DNA from: Superficieibacter electus | Lineage (GTDB): Bacteria > Pseudomonadota > Gammaproteobacteria > Enterobacterales > Enterobacteriaceae | Direction of reading: 5' to 3' | NCBI RefSeq assembly: GCF_002915575.1 | Contig: NZ_PQGD01000020.1 | Location: forward strand, 34,855 to 98,854 | DNA: 64,000 nucleotides | In this document: piece after piece, positions 11,354 through 21,449 of the stretch | How the letters are laid out: each line of letters starts with the position of its first letter | Position numbering within the stretch: the first letter of the stretch is position 1 | The notes under the pieces: model-generated | Seen by the model: only the letters and a program-made list of their open reading frames with translations | What the model was told of the DNA's origin: nothing | The model's database searches: none | Translations under genes and position numbers: made by a program

Positions 11354-11824
11354 TCAGGCGTTGGCTTTCACCCACGCCAGGACGATGTCATGGTGATTGC
11401 TGGTTTTGAAATCATCAAAAACATGCTCAATTTTACCGTCAGCATCAACCAAAAAGCTGATACGGTGAATGCCGTCATAGGTTTTACCCATAAACGATTT
11501 TTCTCCCCAGACCCCGAATTGTTCGCATACCTGGTGGTCTTCATCGGAAAGTAGCGTAAAGTTCAGCAACTCTTTTTCGGCAAAACGTGACAGCTTTTCT
11601 GGTTTATCCGTGCTGATGCCCAGCACATCCACACCCGCATTCTTCAAATCATCCATATTATCGCGCAAACCGCAGGCCTGTACGGTGCAGCCTGGGGTCA
11701 TGGCTTTCGGGTAAAAATAAACCAACACTCGCTGCCCCTGGAAGTCGGCCAAATTTACTTGTTCACCGTCTTGATCGGGCAAGCTAAATTTCGGTGCAAT
11801 ATCACCGGCTTTCAGTGGATTCAT
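11354..11824 (-). CDS. bcp: Thiol peroxidase Bcp (peroxiredoxin Q)
   Basis: Bcp reduces hydrogen peroxide and organic peroxides with thioredoxin as electron source. The 156-residue product has the AhpC/TSA fold and the active-site motif TPGCTVQACGLRD, with peroxidatic Cys46 and resolving Cys51 spaced as in E. coli. ATG 11824 is chosen over a GTG one codon upstream. The gene begins two bases before the gcvR stop region, so it is probably translated from the same message. Confidence 0.96.
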   Translation of the reverse strand: MNPLKAGDIAPKFSLPDQDGEQVNLADFQGQRVLVYFYPKAMTPGCTVQACGLRDNMDDLKNAGVDVLGISTDKPEKLSRFAEKELLNFTLLSDEDHQVCEQFGVWGEKSFMGKTYDGIHRISFLVDADGKIEHVFDDFKTSNHHDIVLAWVKANA

Positions 11825-11826
11825 CA

Positions 11827-12396
11827 CTACACTCCATTCTGTTCATCATGCTGTGAATAATTGACGATGTTTATACTGCCTTGTGCATTCAATTCTGTAC
11901 ATAGTGCTTTAAACGCCTGCTCAAAAAGTGATGCGTCCTGTGAGGCGGGACTATGGGCTGTGATCTGAATAAACAACTGCGGAACAACGTTCTCATTACC
12001 GGGCTGAGTACGCGATACCAGTTCGGCAATATTCATCTCGTGAGTATAAAACAGGGTGGTGAAGCGCTCAATGAGATGCGGAGAATCGGCAACTTCTACC
12101 TGAACCCAAACCATAGACGGCGTTGCCGGGCGCAGATGAGCCTTGGTGCGCTTCATGACGATCAATAAATCCAGCTCAGCGCCTTTCAGCGGCAGCGTCG
12201 ATTCGATAAGCGTTATGGCGTTCCAGCTGCCGGAAAGCAGCATAATAAAAGTGAATTCATCGCCGAGCATGGCCAGGCGACTGTCTTCGATATTACAACC
12301 GCAACTACTGACGTGACGGGTGATCGTATTCACGATTCCTGGGCGGTCAGCCCCCAGCGCTGTGATAACCAGATAGTGTTGAGATGACGCTGTCAA
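11827..12396 (-). CDS. gcvR: Glycine cleavage system repressor GcvR
   Basis: GcvR binds and restrains GcvA, keeping the glycine cleavage operon gcvTHP off when glycine is low. The 189-residue product has two ACT domains: the first begins at YLVITALGADRPGIVNTI, the second at VWVQVEVADSPHLIERF. The start is set at TTG 12396 (TASSQHYLVI), preceded by AGGAAGAACAGG; this corresponds to the E. coli N-terminus. ATG 12429 would add 11 residues and is less likely. Divergent from dapA; overlaps bcp closely downstream. Confidence 0.93.
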   Translation of the reverse strand: MTASSQHYLVITALGADRPGIVNTITRHVSSCGCNIEDSRLAMLGDEFTFIMLLSGSWNAITLIESTLPLKGAELDLLIVMKRTKAHLRPATPSMVWVQVEVADSPHLIERFTTLFYTHEMNIAELVSRTQPGNENVVPQLFIQITAHSPASQDASLFEQAFKALCTELNAQGSINIVNYSQHDEQNGV

Positions 12397-12541
12397 ACCT
12401 GTTCTTCCTGTCAGAGGTAGGGTAATCATTAGGAAAGCACAAAAAAAACCGTCATACAACAGCCTCAAAGGCCTGAGTCTCTTGCTTTTATTGCGTTACC
12501 AAACGTACCATTAAGGTTCTTGTCAGCACAGAGGATGACCC

Positions 12542-13420
12542 ATGTTCACGGGAAGTATTGTAGCGCTTGTCACACCGATGGATGAAAAAGGTAAAGTCTG
12601 CCGGTCAAGCCTGAAAAAACTGATTGATTATCATGTGGATAACGGAACGTCAGCAATAGTTTCCGTCGGCACCACGGGTGAGTCAGCCACGCTGAGCCAC
12701 GATGAGCATGGCGATGTAGTGATGATGACGCTGGAGCTTGCCGATGGGCGCATCCCTGTTATCGCCGGAACGGGAGCCAATGCAACCGCAGAGGCGATTA
12801 GCCTGACCCAGCGCTTTAATAACAGCGGCATCGTGGGTTGCTTAACCGTCACGCCGTACTATAACCGTCCTACGCAGGAAGGTCTGTTCCAGCATTTCAA
12901 AGCCATTGCGGAACATACTGACCTGCCGCAAATCCTGTATAATGTGCCTTCCCGTACCGGGTGCGATATGCTGCCCGAAACCGTAGGCCGGCTGTCAAAA
13001 ATAAAAAATATTGTCGGTATTAAGGAAGCGACAGGGAACTTAAGTCGTGTTCATCAGATCAAAGAGCTGGTTTCAGATGACTTTGTGCTGCTGAGCGGCG
13101 ATGATGCGACTGCCATGGATTTCATGCAGCTTGGCGGGCATGGTGTTATTTCGGTGACGACTAACGTTGCAGCACGTGATATGGCTGAAATGTGCAAACT
13201 GGCGGCAGAAGGGCAGTTTGCTGAGGCTCGCGTCATTAATCAGCGCCTGATGCCGTTACACACTAAATTATTTGTCGAACCCAATCCGATCCCAGTGAAA
13301 TGGGCCTGTAAGGAATTGGGACTTGTAGCGACCGATACGATGCGCCTGCCAATGACGCCGATTACCGACCATGGTCGTGACATCGTCAGGGCAGCGCTGA
13401 AGCATGCCGGATTGCTGTAA
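12542..13420 (+). CDS. dapA: 4-hydroxy-tetrahydrodipicolinate synthase DapA
   Basis: DapA condenses pyruvate with aspartate semialdehyde, the first committed step to diaminopimelate and lysine. The 292-residue TIM barrel keeps the substrate motif GTTGESATL, the tyrosine of [10 protein letters not shown] (Tyr133) and the Schiff-base lysine in GIKEATG (Lys161). GAGGATG precedes ATG 12542. bamC follows after 16 bp, as in E. coli, where dapA and bamC are co-transcribed. Confidence 0.98.
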   Translation: MFTGSIVALVTPMDEKGKVCRSSLKKLIDYHVDNGTSAIVSVGTTGESATLSHDEHGDVVMMTLELADGRIPVIAGTGANATAEAISLTQRFNNSGIVGCLTVTPYYNRPTQEGLFQHFKAIAEHTDLPQILYNVPSRTGCDMLPETVGRLSKIKNIVGIKEATGNLSRVHQIKELVSDDFVLLSGDDATAMDFMQLGGHGVISVTTNVAARDMAEMCKLAAEGQFAEARVINQRLMPLHTKLFVEPNPIPVKWACKELGLVATDTMRLPMTPITDHGRDIVRAALKHAGLL

Positions 13421-13436
13421 AGTTTAGGGAGATTTG

Positions 13437-14471
13437 ATGGCTTACTCAGTACAGAAGTCGCGCCTGGCGAAGGTAGCGGGTGTTTCGCTTGTGATGCTTC
13501 TCGCCGCCTGTAATTCTGACTCGCGCTACAAGCGTCAGGTCAGTGGCGACGAGTCATACCTGGATGCGGCACCGCTTGCCGAATTACATGCGCCAGCAGG
13601 CATGATTCTGCCGGTTCAAAATGGCGACTATAATGTTCCGGTTACCAACGGTAGCGGGGCAGTAGGTAAAGCGCTGGATATTCGTCCGCCGGCTCAGCCG
13701 CTGGCGCTGGTTTCAGGTGCGCGTACCCAGTTTAACGGTGATACTTCCACCCTGCTGGTTGAAGGCAGCCGCAGCACTTCGCTGTGGCCGCAGGTGGTCA
13801 GCGTCATTCAGGCGCAGAACTACACCATCGAGAAACGTGACGATGCCAGCCAGACCCTGACAACAGATTGGGTAAACTGGAACCGTCTGGATGAAGATGA
13901 GCAGTATCGCGGTCGTTATCAAATCAGCGTGAAGACGCAAGGTTATCAGCAGGCGGTTACCGTCAAGTTGGTCAATCTTGAGCAGGCTGGCAAGCCGGTT
14001 GCCGATGTCTCTTCACTGCAGCGTTACAGTGCGCAGATGTTGAACGTGATTTCTGCAGGCCTGGATAAGAACGCCACCGATGCGCAAAATGCGGCGCAAA
14101 GCCGTACCACTGCCACGCTTGACGTGCAGAGCGCCGCCGATGATACCGGTTTACCGATGCTGGTCGTTCGTGGGCCGTTTAACACCGTCTGGCAGCGACT
14201 GCCGGCCGCGCTGGAAAAAGTGGGCATGAAAGTGACCGACAGCACCCGTTCTGAGGGAAGCCTGGAAGTTACCTACAAGCCGCTGTCTGACAGTGACTGG
14301 CAGGAACTGGGCGCGCGCGATCCGGGTCTGGTTTCCGGTGACTATAAACTGCAGGTCGGCGATCTTGATAACCGCAGCAGCTTGCAGTTCATCGACCCGA
14401 AAGGGCACACGCTGACGCAGTCGCAGAATGACGCACTGGTAGCCGTATTCCAGGCCGCATTCAGCAAGTAA
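13437..14471 (+). CDS. bamC: Outer-membrane assembly lipoprotein BamC
   Basis: BamC is a lipoprotein of the BAM complex that inserts beta-barrel proteins into the outer membrane. The 344-residue precursor has a signal peptide ending in the lipobox LLAAC with lipidated Cys25. An unstructured N-terminal stretch (binding BamD in E. coli) follows, then two helix-grip domains around residues 100-215 and 225-344. ATG 13437 is chosen over an adjacent TTG. It follows dapA by 16 bp. Confidence 0.97.
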   Translation: MAYSVQKSRLAKVAGVSLVMLLAACNSDSRYKRQVSGDESYLDAAPLAELHAPAGMILPVQNGDYNVPVTNGSGAVGKALDIRPPAQPLALVSGARTQFNGDTSTLLVEGSRSTSLWPQVVSVIQAQNYTIEKRDDASQTLTTDWVNWNRLDEDEQYRGRYQISVKTQGYQQAVTVKLVNLEQAGKPVADVSSLQRYSAQMLNVISAGLDKNATDAQNAAQSRTTATLDVQSAADDTGLPMLVVRGPFNTVWQRLPAALEKVGMKVTDSTRSEGSLEVTYKPLSDSDWQELGARDPGLVSGDYKLQVGDLDNRSSLQFIDPKGHTLTQSQNDALVAVFQAAFSK

Positions 14472-14476
14472 TTATA

Positions 14477-14503
14477 AGGGCTGGAGCAATCCGGCCTTTT
14501 TTT
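14477..14503 (+). terminator. Weak terminator after bamC
   Basis: GGCTGG and CCGGCC pair (one G-T pair) around AGCAAT, followed by seven T residues. It lies directly after the bamC stop and before the purC operator. Confidence 0.6.
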
Positions 14504-14512
14504 CTGCCAGCT

Positions 14513-14528
14513 ACGCAAACGTGTGCGT
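14513..14528 (+). promoter_or_regulatory. PurR operator of purC
   Basis: ACGCAAACGTGTGCGT is a 16-bp near-palindrome that differs from the PurR consensus only in the right half. It lies 52-67 bp upstream of purC. This is the same sequence I recall for E. coli purC, where PurR represses transcription. Confidence 0.88.
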
Positions 14529-14579
14529 AGGCAGAAAAGCTCAAATTTTAAACGTTAAATCATAGCTGGAGTAATAAAG

Positions 14580-15293
14580 ATGCAAAAGCAAGCTGAGTTG
14601 TATCGTGGTAAGGCGAAAACCGTATACAGCACGGAAAACCCGGATCTGTTGGTGCTCGAATTCCGCAATGATACGTCAGCAGGGGATGGCGCACGCATTG
14701 AGCAATTCGATCGTAAGGGCATGGTGAATAATAAATTCAACTATTTCATTATGAGCAAGTTGCAGGAAGCGGGCATCCCTACTCAAATGGAAGCGTTGCT
14801 TTCTGACACAGAATGCCTGGTAAAAAAACTTGAGATGGTCCCGGTAGAATGCGTGGTGCGTAACCGTGCTGCCGGTTCACTGGTCAAACGCTTAGGGGTA
14901 GAAGAAGGCATCGAGCTGAATCCGCCGCTGTTCGATCTGTTCCTGAAAAACGATGCTATGCATGACCCGATGGTCAATGACTCGTATTGCGAAACTTTCG
15001 GCTGGGTAAGCAAAGAAAACCTGGCGCGCATGAAAGAGCTGACTTACAAAGCCAACGACGTGCTGAAAAAGCTGTTTGATGATGCCGGGTTGATTCTCGT
15101 TGACTTTAAACTTGAGTTTGGTCTGTATAAAGGCGAAGTGGTGCTTGGCGATGAGTTCTCTCCGGATGGCAGCCGTCTGTGGGACAAAGAAACGCTGGAT
15201 AAAATGGACAAAGACCGTTTCCGCCAGAGCCTCGGCGGCGTGATAGAAGCCTATGAAGCGGTGGCTCATCGTTTGGGTGTGAAGCTGGACTAA
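14580..15293 (+). CDS. purC: SAICAR synthetase PurC
   Basis: PurC ligates aspartate to carboxyaminoimidazole ribonucleotide using ATP, step eight of purine synthesis. The 237-residue product matches the family length and shows [16 protein letters not shown] with the ATP-binding RGKAK, the [15 protein letters not shown] motif and [12 protein letters not shown]. The ATG at 14580 follows CTGGAGTAA. It is monocistronic behind a PurR site. Confidence 0.98.
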   Translation: MQKQAELYRGKAKTVYSTENPDLLVLEFRNDTSAGDGARIEQFDRKGMVNNKFNYFIMSKLQEAGIPTQMEALLSDTECLVKKLEMVPVECVVRNRAAGSLVKRLGVEEGIELNPPLFDLFLKNDAMHDPMVNDSYCETFGWVSKENLARMKELTYKANDVLKKLFDDAGLILVDFKLEFGLYKGEVVLGDEFSPDGSRLWDKETLDKMDKDRFRQSLGGVIEAYEAVAHRLGVKLD

Positions 15294-15424
15294 TTGGCTT
15301 TCGTTATCACTCCCGGGGGATGCCTGGCATCCTCTGGTTTTTTACGCCCGCTTTTCAGTGGTAATCCTGCGTTATACCGCCTACGATCATAATTAACATC
15401 AATAACTAAGTGACAGAGGTCGTT

Positions 15425-16291
15425 ATGCGCTGGCAAGGGCGTCGGGAAAGTGACAACGTAGAGGACAGGCGGAACGATTCTGGTTCGCCAATGATGGGCG
15501 GCGGTCGTGGCTTTCGTATTCCCACGGGGAAAGGCGGGATCGTGATCCTGCTGGTGGTGGTAGTTGCGGGTTATTACGGTGTGGATCTCACTGGCCTGCT
15601 CACCGGCGAACCCGTCTCGCAGCAACAGACACAACGCTCGGTCAGTCCGCAGGATGAAGAGTCAGCGAAATTCACCAAAGTGATCCTCGCCACCACGGAA
15701 GACACATGGACAAAACAGTTCAATGCCATGGGCCGCCAGTATCAGCCACCCCGGCTGGTTATGTATCGTGGCGCAACCCGTACCGGCTGTGGTACCGGGC
15801 AGTCAGTGATGGGGCCCTTTTACTGCCCGGCAGACAGCACGGTTTATGTCGATCTCTCCTTTTACGATGACATGAAAAACAAGCTCGGCGCGGACGGTGA
15901 TTTTGCCCAGGGCTACGTGATTGCGCATGAAGTCGGGCACCACGTGCAAAAACTATTGGGCATTGAAGCGAAAGTACGCCAGCAGCAGCAAAATGCGTCG
16001 CAGGCGCAGGTAAATCGCCTGTCAGTACGTATGGAACTTCAGGCCGACTGCTTTGCCGGAGTCTGGGGTAATGCCATGCAAAAAGAAGATGTGCTGGAAA
16101 CCGGGGATTTACAGGAGGCGCTTAACGCCGCTGAAGCCATCGGTGACGATCGTCTGCAACAGCAAAGTCAGGGGCGGGTGGTGCCGGACAGCTTTACACA
16201 CGGCACGTCTGAGCAGCGTTATAGCTGGTTTAAACGCGGCTTTGACAGTGGCGATCCGGCGCAGTGTAATACCTTCGGTACATCACTTTAA
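15425..16291 (+). CDS. ypfJ: Predicted membrane-anchored zinc metalloprotease YpfJ
   Basis: A 288-residue protein of the YpfJ (neutral zinc metallopeptidase) family. A single membrane helix lies near residues 38-57 ([18 protein letters not shown]). The rest, probably periplasmic, has the zinc motif HEVGHH with a downstream [10 protein letters not shown] that provides a further ligand. GTGCG and FYCP cysteines suggest a disulfide. The ATG at 15425 gives the E. coli N-terminus [16 protein letters not shown]. tmcA follows after 17 bp, probably in one operon. Substrate unknown. Confidence 0.9.
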   Translation: MRWQGRRESDNVEDRRNDSGSPMMGGGRGFRIPTGKGGIVILLVVVVAGYYGVDLTGLLTGEPVSQQQTQRSVSPQDEESAKFTKVILATTEDTWTKQFNAMGRQYQPPRLVMYRGATRTGCGTGQSVMGPFYCPADSTVYVDLSFYDDMKNKLGADGDFAQGYVIAHEVGHHVQKLLGIEAKVRQQQQNASQAQVNRLSVRMELQADCFAGVWGNAMQKEDVLETGDLQEALNAAEAIGDDRLQQQSQGRVVPDSFTHGTSEQRYSWFKRGFDSGDPAQCNTFGTSL

Positions 16292-16308
16292 TTTGAATGA
16301 AGGCTGTC

Positions 16309-18309
16309 ATGGACGAACTGAATGCGCTGACGGCAGCGATGGCGCAGGAGGGCATTCGCCGTCTGCTGGTGATAAGTGGCTCCCCGGCATGGAGTCTGGC
16401 GCAGGCGATGTCACTACGTGAAACGCTGCCTGGCGACTGGCTGGCAGTCAGCCCGCAGGCCATGCCCGGTGCGCACTGTCTTCCGGGGGCGCTGGTCACC
16501 CTGCTGGGCCGTGAATTTCACCACGCCATTTTCGATGCGCGGCGGGGTTTTGACGTGGCAGCCTTTGCGGCACTGGGCGGAACGCTGCGTGCCGGTAGCT
16601 GGCTGGTCCTCCTTGTGCCGCCACTGGTGGACTGGCCGGGCCTGCCCGATGACGATTCCATGCGCTGGAGCGACACCCCCGAACCGATTGCAACGCCGCA
16701 TTTTGTGCAGCATTTCTGCCGTGTTATCTACCAGCATCCGCAGACGCTGGTCTGGCAGCAGGGACAGCCGTTGCGCATTCCGGTTTTCTCTCCCGGACCC
16801 GCGTGGCATCCCGCGACCGGCGAACCTGACGCTGAGCAGTCGCAGGTACTTTCACAGCTTATGCCATTATCTGAAGGGATCGCGGTGCTCACCGCAGGGC
16901 GCGGCCGGGGAAAATCGGCGCTGGCAGGAATGCTTATCCGCCAGTGTAGTACAACAGCCATTGTCACCGCTCCTGCAAAAGCGGCGACCGACGTGCTGGC
17001 AGCCTTTGCGGGCGATAAATTTCAGTTTATCGCTCCCGACGCGCTGCTGGCCTCAGACAACACCGCCGACTGGTTGATCGTCGACGAAGCGGCGGCCATC
17101 CCCGGTCCACTTTTACACAAGCTGACCGCGCGGTTTAAGCGAGTGCTTCTTTGCACCACGGTACAGGGTTATGAAGGTACCGGCCGGGGGTTTTTACTCA
17201 AGTTCTGCGCTCGCTTCCACGACCTCAGGATATTCACGCTTGAACAGCCTTTGCGCTGGGCGCGAGATTGTCCGCTCGAGCAGGTTATTAGCGCGGCGCT
17301 GCTCTTTCACGATGAAACCTTCACTATACGTCCGCAGGGCAGACTCCAGCTTACTGCCGTGGCGCAGTCGGCGTGGCAGCGCCAGCCGTCGTTACCTGCC
17401 GCACTCTATCAACTGCTTTCCGGTGCGCATTATCGTACCTCACCGCTGGATCTGCGGCGGATGATGGACGCGCCTGGCCAGCATTTTTTTGCTGCACAAA
17501 GTGATACTGTCCCTGCCGGTGCGCTATGGCTGGTAGAGGAGGGCGGTTTGCACGCCGCATTAAGCCAGGCCGTATGGGCCGGATTTCGCCGCCCGCGCGG
17601 CAATCTGGTGGCACAGTCGCTGGCGGCACACGGCGGCAGCCGATTTGCCGCCACACTCCATGCCCGGCGGATCACCCGCATTGCCGTGCACCCGCTGCGC
17701 CAGCGTGAGGGCATTGGTCATCAGCTGGTTGAACGAGCCTGCCTTGCGGCGAAGGCGTGTGATTATCTTTCGGTGAGCTTCGGTTATACCCCGGAACTGT
17801 GGCGTTTCTGGCAGCGTTGTGGCTTCATCCTGGTACGTATCGGCACTCACCGTGAAGCCAGCAGCGGTTGCTATACCGCGATGGCTATTCGACCTTTTAG
17901 CGAACGTGGACAGGCAATGGCAGCTCATGAACACCAGCGACTGCGGCGAGACCTGCCCTGGTTACTATCGTGGATTGAGGAAACCTTGTCCCTGTCGCCC
18001 TGCAATGACGCTATGCTTAATGAAGACGACTGGTGGGAGCTGGCGGGCTTTGCATTTGCACATCGGCCTCTGCTTGCCTGCATTGGCAGTCTTAATCGCC
18101 TGCTCCTGCAGGTCACGCTTGCGCTTCCGGCGCTGCGCGGCAGGCTATCTCAACAGAGTGAGTCCACGCTTTGCGCCGGGCTGGGATTAAGCGGACGTAA
18201 GGCACTGCTTACTCGCCTGCGTCAGGAAACGGCAAGTGCGCTGGCCTCAGTTGACCCGGTACGTGCAGATCTACTGCGTCAGCAGGTCACGAAACTGCAA
18301 TTTTTTTAA
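16309..18309 (+). CDS. tmcA: tRNA(Met) cytidine acetyltransferase TmcA
   Basis: TmcA makes N4-acetylcytidine at the wobble base of elongator tRNA-Met, preventing misreading of AUA. The 666-residue product has an N-terminal DUF1726 domain, a helicase-like module with Walker A GRGRGKSAL near residue 200 and the DEAA box (VDEAAAIPGP), and a GNAT domain containing RIAVHPLRQREGIG. The chosen ATG has GAAGG five bases upstream; a start at 16297 is less likely. Sequence is more diverged from E. coli than most neighbours, but all motifs are intact. Confidence 0.94.
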   Translation: MDELNALTAAMAQEGIRRLLVISGSPAWSLAQAMSLRETLPGDWLAVSPQAMPGAHCLPGALVTLLGREFHHAIFDARRGFDVAAFAALGGTLRAGSWLVLLVPPLVDWPGLPDDDSMRWSDTPEPIATPHFVQHFCRVIYQHPQTLVWQQGQPLRIPVFSPGPAWHPATGEPDAEQSQVLSQLMPLSEGIAVLTAGRGRGKSALAGMLIRQCSTTAIVTAPAKAATDVLAAFAGDKFQFIAPDALLASDNTADWLIVDEAAAIPGPLLHKLTARFKRVLLCTTVQGYEGTGRGFLLKFCARFHDLRIFTLEQPLRWARDCPLEQVISAALLFHDETFTIRPQGRLQLTAVAQSAWQRQPSLPAALYQLLSGAHYRTSPLDLRRMMDAPGQHFFAAQSDTVPAGALWLVEEGGLHAALSQAVWAGFRRPRGNLVAQSLAAHGGSRFAATLHARRITRIAVHPLRQREGIGHQLVERACLAAKACDYLSVSFGYTPELWRFWQRCGFILVRIGTHREASSGCYTAMAIRPFSERGQAMAAHEHQRLRRDLPWLLSWIEETLSLSPCNDAMLNEDDWWELAGFAFAHRPLLACIGSLNRLLLQVTLALPALRGRLSQQSESTLCAGLGLSGRKALLTRLRQETASALASVDPVRADLLRQQVTKLQFF

Positions 18310-18385
18310 CTAACTCATTCAGTTAAATGGCATGGTCATTACCCCTGGACGGCGTAAACTGCCTGTCAGTACAAAGGAGATAGCC

Positions 18386-19084
18386 ATGAAACACGATCAT
18401 TTTATTGTTCAGCGCCCTGATAAACCCGCGCAGCAGCTTTTGCTGCTGTTTCATGGCGTCGGCGATAACCCGGTCTCAATGGGGCAATTAGGTAGCTGGT
18501 TTGCGCCCCTTTTCCCCGACGCATTGATTGTCAGTGTCGGTGGCGTCGAACCATGTGGTCCCGCACCTGGCCGTCAGTGGTTTTCCGTCCAGGGTGTGAC
18601 GGAGGCGAACCGTCAGTCACGGGTTGACGCCATCATGCCAACATTTATTGAAACCGTACGCGGCTGGCAAAAAGAGAGTGGCGTTGGCCCGCTGGCAACG
18701 GCGCTGATCGGCTTCTCCCAGGGCGCGATTATGTCCCTGGAAAGCAGTAAAGCTGCGCCGGGGCTCGCTTCACGCGTGATAGCCTTCAACGGGCGCTTCG
18801 CGACGCTGCCTGAAACGGCCACTACCGCCACCTCGGTGCATCTGATCCACGGCGGCGACGATCCGGTTATTGATTTGGCATGGGCGGTCGCCGCGCAGGA
18901 AGCCCTGATCGCTGCGGGAGGCGACGTGACGCTCGATATCGTTGAGGATTTAGGCCATGCGATAGACGAGCGCAGCATGCAGTTTGCGCTTAATCATCTG
19001 CGCTACACCGTGCCAAAGCGCTATTTTGATGAGGCGTTAAGTGGTGGCAAACCCAATGATGACGGGATCGTTGAGCTGTTCTGA
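18386..19084 (+). CDS. ypfH: Alpha/beta-hydrolase esterase YpfH
   Basis: A 232-residue serine esterase of the phospholipase/carboxylesterase family. It shows LLLLFHGVGDNP (oxyanion region), the nucleophile elbow GFSQGA, HGGDDPVIDL (Asp) and LGHAID (His), a complete catalytic triad in order. The start at ATG 18386 has AAGGAGA upstream; an in-frame start at 18332 is rejected. E. coli YpfH has esterase activity on short acyl model substrates; the natural substrate is unknown. Confidence 0.92.
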   Translation: MKHDHFIVQRPDKPAQQLLLLFHGVGDNPVSMGQLGSWFAPLFPDALIVSVGGVEPCGPAPGRQWFSVQGVTEANRQSRVDAIMPTFIETVRGWQKESGVGPLATALIGFSQGAIMSLESSKAAPGLASRVIAFNGRFATLPETATTATSVHLIHGGDDPVIDLAWAVAAQEALIAAGGDVTLDIVEDLGHAIDERSMQFALNHLRYTVPKRYFDEALSGGKPNDDGIVELF

Positions 19085-19093
19085 TAGTGAAAA

Positions 19094-19128
19094 TGGCGGA
19101 AAAGGCATGCCTTCTCCGCCACTTTTTT
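19094..19128. terminator. Terminator between convergent ypfH and ypfN
   Basis: TGGCGGA and TCCGCCA pair across AAAGGCATGCCTTC, itself partly self-complementary, followed by CTTTTTT on the plus strand. It can stop ypfH transcription and overlaps the ypfN stop on the other strand. Confidence 0.75.
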
Positions 19129-19315
19129 ACTTTTTCTTTGGCCAGTCATCTTCGTCGTCCCACTTATCGTTGAAATCACGATGCGGGGGTAATTCTGGCT
19201 TGTTGGCGAGAAACTTTTTATGATCGACGCGCTTAAGATCTTTAATTACGTTTAGCAATACGCCTACCAGAAAAACCAGTACCAGAATCCACCAGTATTT
19301 TGTCAGCCATTCCAT
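19127..19315 (-). CDS. ypfN: Small inner-membrane protein YpfN
   Basis: A 62-residue protein (UPF0370 family) with one N-terminal membrane helix ([18 protein letters not shown]). A short basic stretch and an acidic, tryptophan-containing tail ([13 protein letters not shown]) follow. E. coli YpfN is 66 residues and near-identical. The start ATG 19315 is chosen because the longer in-frame extension overlaps dapE. It lies 28 bp downstream of dapE in the same direction. Function unknown. Confidence 0.92.
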   Translation of the reverse strand: MEWLTKYWWILVLVFLVGVLLNVIKDLKRVDHKKFLANKPELPPHRDFNDKWDDEDDWPKKK

Positions 19316-19343
19316 GTGCGAATCCTCTACGTTGTGCGACGCC

Positions 19344-20471
19344 TCAGGCGACAAGTTGTTCCATAATCCGCTGATACATGCGGGCAAGCAGTTGCAGATC
19401 GGCGGCATTAACACATTCATTAATTTTATGAATGGTCGCATTCACCGGACCCAGCTCCACCACCTGCGCTCCCATGCGGGCGATAAAACGGCCGTCTGAC
19501 GTGCCGCCTGTGGTTAACAGTTGCGGTTTAATTTCATTATAGTGCTCAATAGCATTCACCACCGCTTCAATCAGTTTTCCACGGCCGGTAAGGAAAGGCT
19601 GCCCGGAAAGCCACCAGTCTAGTGTATAACGCAGCTGATGTTTTTCCAGCAGGGCAATCACCTGCGCTTTGATCTGCTCATCGGTCAGTTCAGTGCTGAA
19701 TCGGAAGTTAAACTGAATAAACAGATCGCCCGGAATAACATTGTTGCTGCCGGTACCTGCCTGAATATTGGCGATTTGCATGCTGGTCGGGGGAAAATAG
19801 TCATTGCCGCGGTCCCATTCAATATTGACCAGTTCGCTTAGCATCGGCGCTGCCCGGTGGACCGGGTTATCGGCCAGATGCGGATAGGCGACGTGGCCTT
19901 GCACGCCGTGGATCGTCAGGTTACAGGTCAGCGAACCGCGACGACCGTTTTTCACCACGTCACCGACTACTTCAGTACTGGAAGGCTCGCCGACCAGACA
20001 ATAGTCCAGCCTTTCCCGGCGAGCCATCAGTGCCTCAACCACTTTTACCGTGCCGTTTTTAGCGCTGGCTTCTTCATCCGAAGTAATCAGGAATGCCAGC
20101 CGGCCGCGATGATGCGGAAACTGCGCCACAAAACGCTCGGCGGCGACCACCATCGCGGCCAGCGAACCTTTCATATCAGCCGCGCCACGACCAAATAACA
20201 TGCCATCGCGAATGGTGGGTTCAAACGGTGGATTGATCCAGCGATCGGCATCGCCAGCAGGCACCACATCGGTATGCCCGGCAAAGGCCAGCGTTTCTCC
20301 CTGCCCACGCCAGGCCCAGAAATTCCGGGTATCGCCTACATCCATAGGCTCAATGGTAAAGCCAATCGCGCGCAGGCGTTCAATCATCAACGCCTGGCAT
20401 CCCGCATCGTCGGGACTCAGGGAAGGGCGGCGGATAAGCTGCTGTGCCAGCTCAATGACCGGGCAAGACAT
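19344..20471 (-). CDS. dapE: Succinyl-diaminopimelate desuccinylase DapE
   Basis: DapE removes succinate from N-succinyl-LL-diaminopimelate in lysine and peptidoglycan precursor synthesis. The 375-residue product is an M20 di-zinc hydrolase. It shows [12 protein letters not shown] with His and Asp ligands, [26 protein letters not shown] with the catalytic base, and a terminal His in NATIHKINE. It starts three bases after yffB stops, so yffB-dapE-ypfN look like one operon. It acts in the same pathway as dapA 7 kb away. Confidence 0.97.
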   Translation of the reverse strand: MSCPVIELAQQLIRRPSLSPDDAGCQALMIERLRAIGFTIEPMDVGDTRNFWAWRGQGETLAFAGHTDVVPAGDADRWINPPFEPTIRDGMLFGRGAADMKGSLAAMVVAAERFVAQFPHHRGRLAFLITSDEEASAKNGTVKVVEALMARRERLDYCLVGEPSSTEVVGDVVKNGRRGSLTCNLTIHGVQGHVAYPHLADNPVHRAAPMLSELVNIEWDRGNDYFPPTSMQIANIQAGTGSNNVIPGDLFIQFNFRFSTELTDEQIKAQVIALLEKHQLRYTLDWWLSGQPFLTGRGKLIEAVVNAIEHYNEIKPQLLTTGGTSDGRFIARMGAQVVELGPVNATIHKINECVNAADLQLLARMYQRIMEQLVA

Positions 20472-20474
20472 ACA

Positions 20475-20831
20475 CTACACCTCGTCAAAATAGGTCTGGT
20501 AACCTGAATCATTAAAACCAAGCAGCATAGGCTTACCGGGCGCACAGAGCAATGGGCGTTTGATCATTGCTGGCATTTCCAGCATCAATGCAATGGCCGA
20601 TGAAGTATCTTTTACCGACGCTTTTTGCGCCTCATCCAGCTTCCGCCATGTGGTGCCCCGGGTATTCAGAAGCGCCTCCCAGCCGAGCTCATCAATAAAC
20701 TTTTTCAGTAGGTTCTCGTCGAGCCCATCAATACGGTAATCATGAAATTGGTATGGCTGGTCATGCTCTTCCAGCCAGCGACGTGCTTTTTTGATGGTAT
20801 CGCAGTTTTTAATCCCGTATAGCGTGATCAT
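20475..20831 (-). CDS. yffB: ArsC/Spx-family protein YffB
   Basis: A 118-residue thioredoxin-fold protein with a single-cysteine site near the N-terminus ([16 protein letters not shown]) and the family RP motif in [18 protein letters not shown]. It is the second ArsC-like paralogue in this window and, as in E. coli, precedes dapE. The family includes glutathione-dependent thiol reductases. Its substrate is not known. Confidence 0.93.
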   Translation of the reverse strand: MITLYGIKNCDTIKKARRWLEEHDQPYQFHDYRIDGLDENLLKKFIDELGWEALLNTRGTTWRKLDEAQKASVKDTSSAIALMLEMPAMIKRPLLCAPGKPMLLGFNDSGYQTYFDEV

Positions 20832-21449
20832 GATTAAACCTTTTGCTTCGAGTGGAGGATTTTATTCATATATTTTGAACAAGATTTTTTATTCAATATT
20901 ATCGCATAAATAGTCGCCTATCAGCGTATGTTATATAAAATGCATTTTATATACTTGTATTATCCTGCTTTCAGCCAAAATCAGATTGCGCTGAATATAA
21001 GATAGCGACATAAGCTAAACATATAAATGTGCTGATTTCTTGCACTGAGTTTTATTGTTACAGTCCTTTTTCTTCACTGTCATCATTGTCATAATATCGT
21101 CATACATGATCTTGATTGTAACAAAGATAGGACCGAGAGCTAACAATAAAGGTGCGAATGAGTCACGGTGTTAACTTGTTCTGTTACATGACTCGTGGAA
21201 ATCCCCCCTATCAGGGCTGTACTGGCAGGTCACAGCACCAAAAATTGACGCAGATTATGAATCGTTTTTATTGCTGCAGAATGTTGCAAAATATTGCTGC
21301 ATGTCACATTTATCATTCTGCTTTACGCGCATATTATTGTTAACCCAACAGCAGTACCCAGGAGGCAACAATCATTGCAGTGGCGTAAATTTCTTCACAT
21401 AGAATAAAGAATTTTGTAAAATAGCAATAATAAGAAAGAGAGGTTGTAT
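20832..21449. other. AT-rich intergenic region between yffB and ypfM
   Basis: About 620 bp with base composition clearly more AT-rich than the flanks. It should contain the yffB-dapE promoter on the left and the ypfM promoter on the right. A perfect 22-bp palindrome lies at 20932-20953. A 63-codon frame at 21152 has no similarity I recognise and looks spurious. No RNA gene was recognised. Confidence 0.6.
20932..20953. repeat. Perfect 22-bp AT-rich palindrome
   Basis: The sequence is TATATAAAATG followed by its exact reverse complement. It lies about 100 bp upstream of yffB. With no spacer it would form a poor RNA hairpin, so a dimeric DNA-binding protein site is more likely. I cannot match it to a known regulator with confidence. 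Confidence 0.6.

Noticed and set aside
16309-18309. tmcA considered as a possible foreign replacement because it is more diverged from E. coli than its neighbours
   Set aside because: All helicase and GNAT motifs, length and position are conserved. Fast divergence is usual for this gene and codon use looks native.
21152-21343. A 63-codon frame in the yffB-ypfM gap
   Set aside because: It has no good ribosome binding site and no recognisable features in an AT-rich intergenic stretch.
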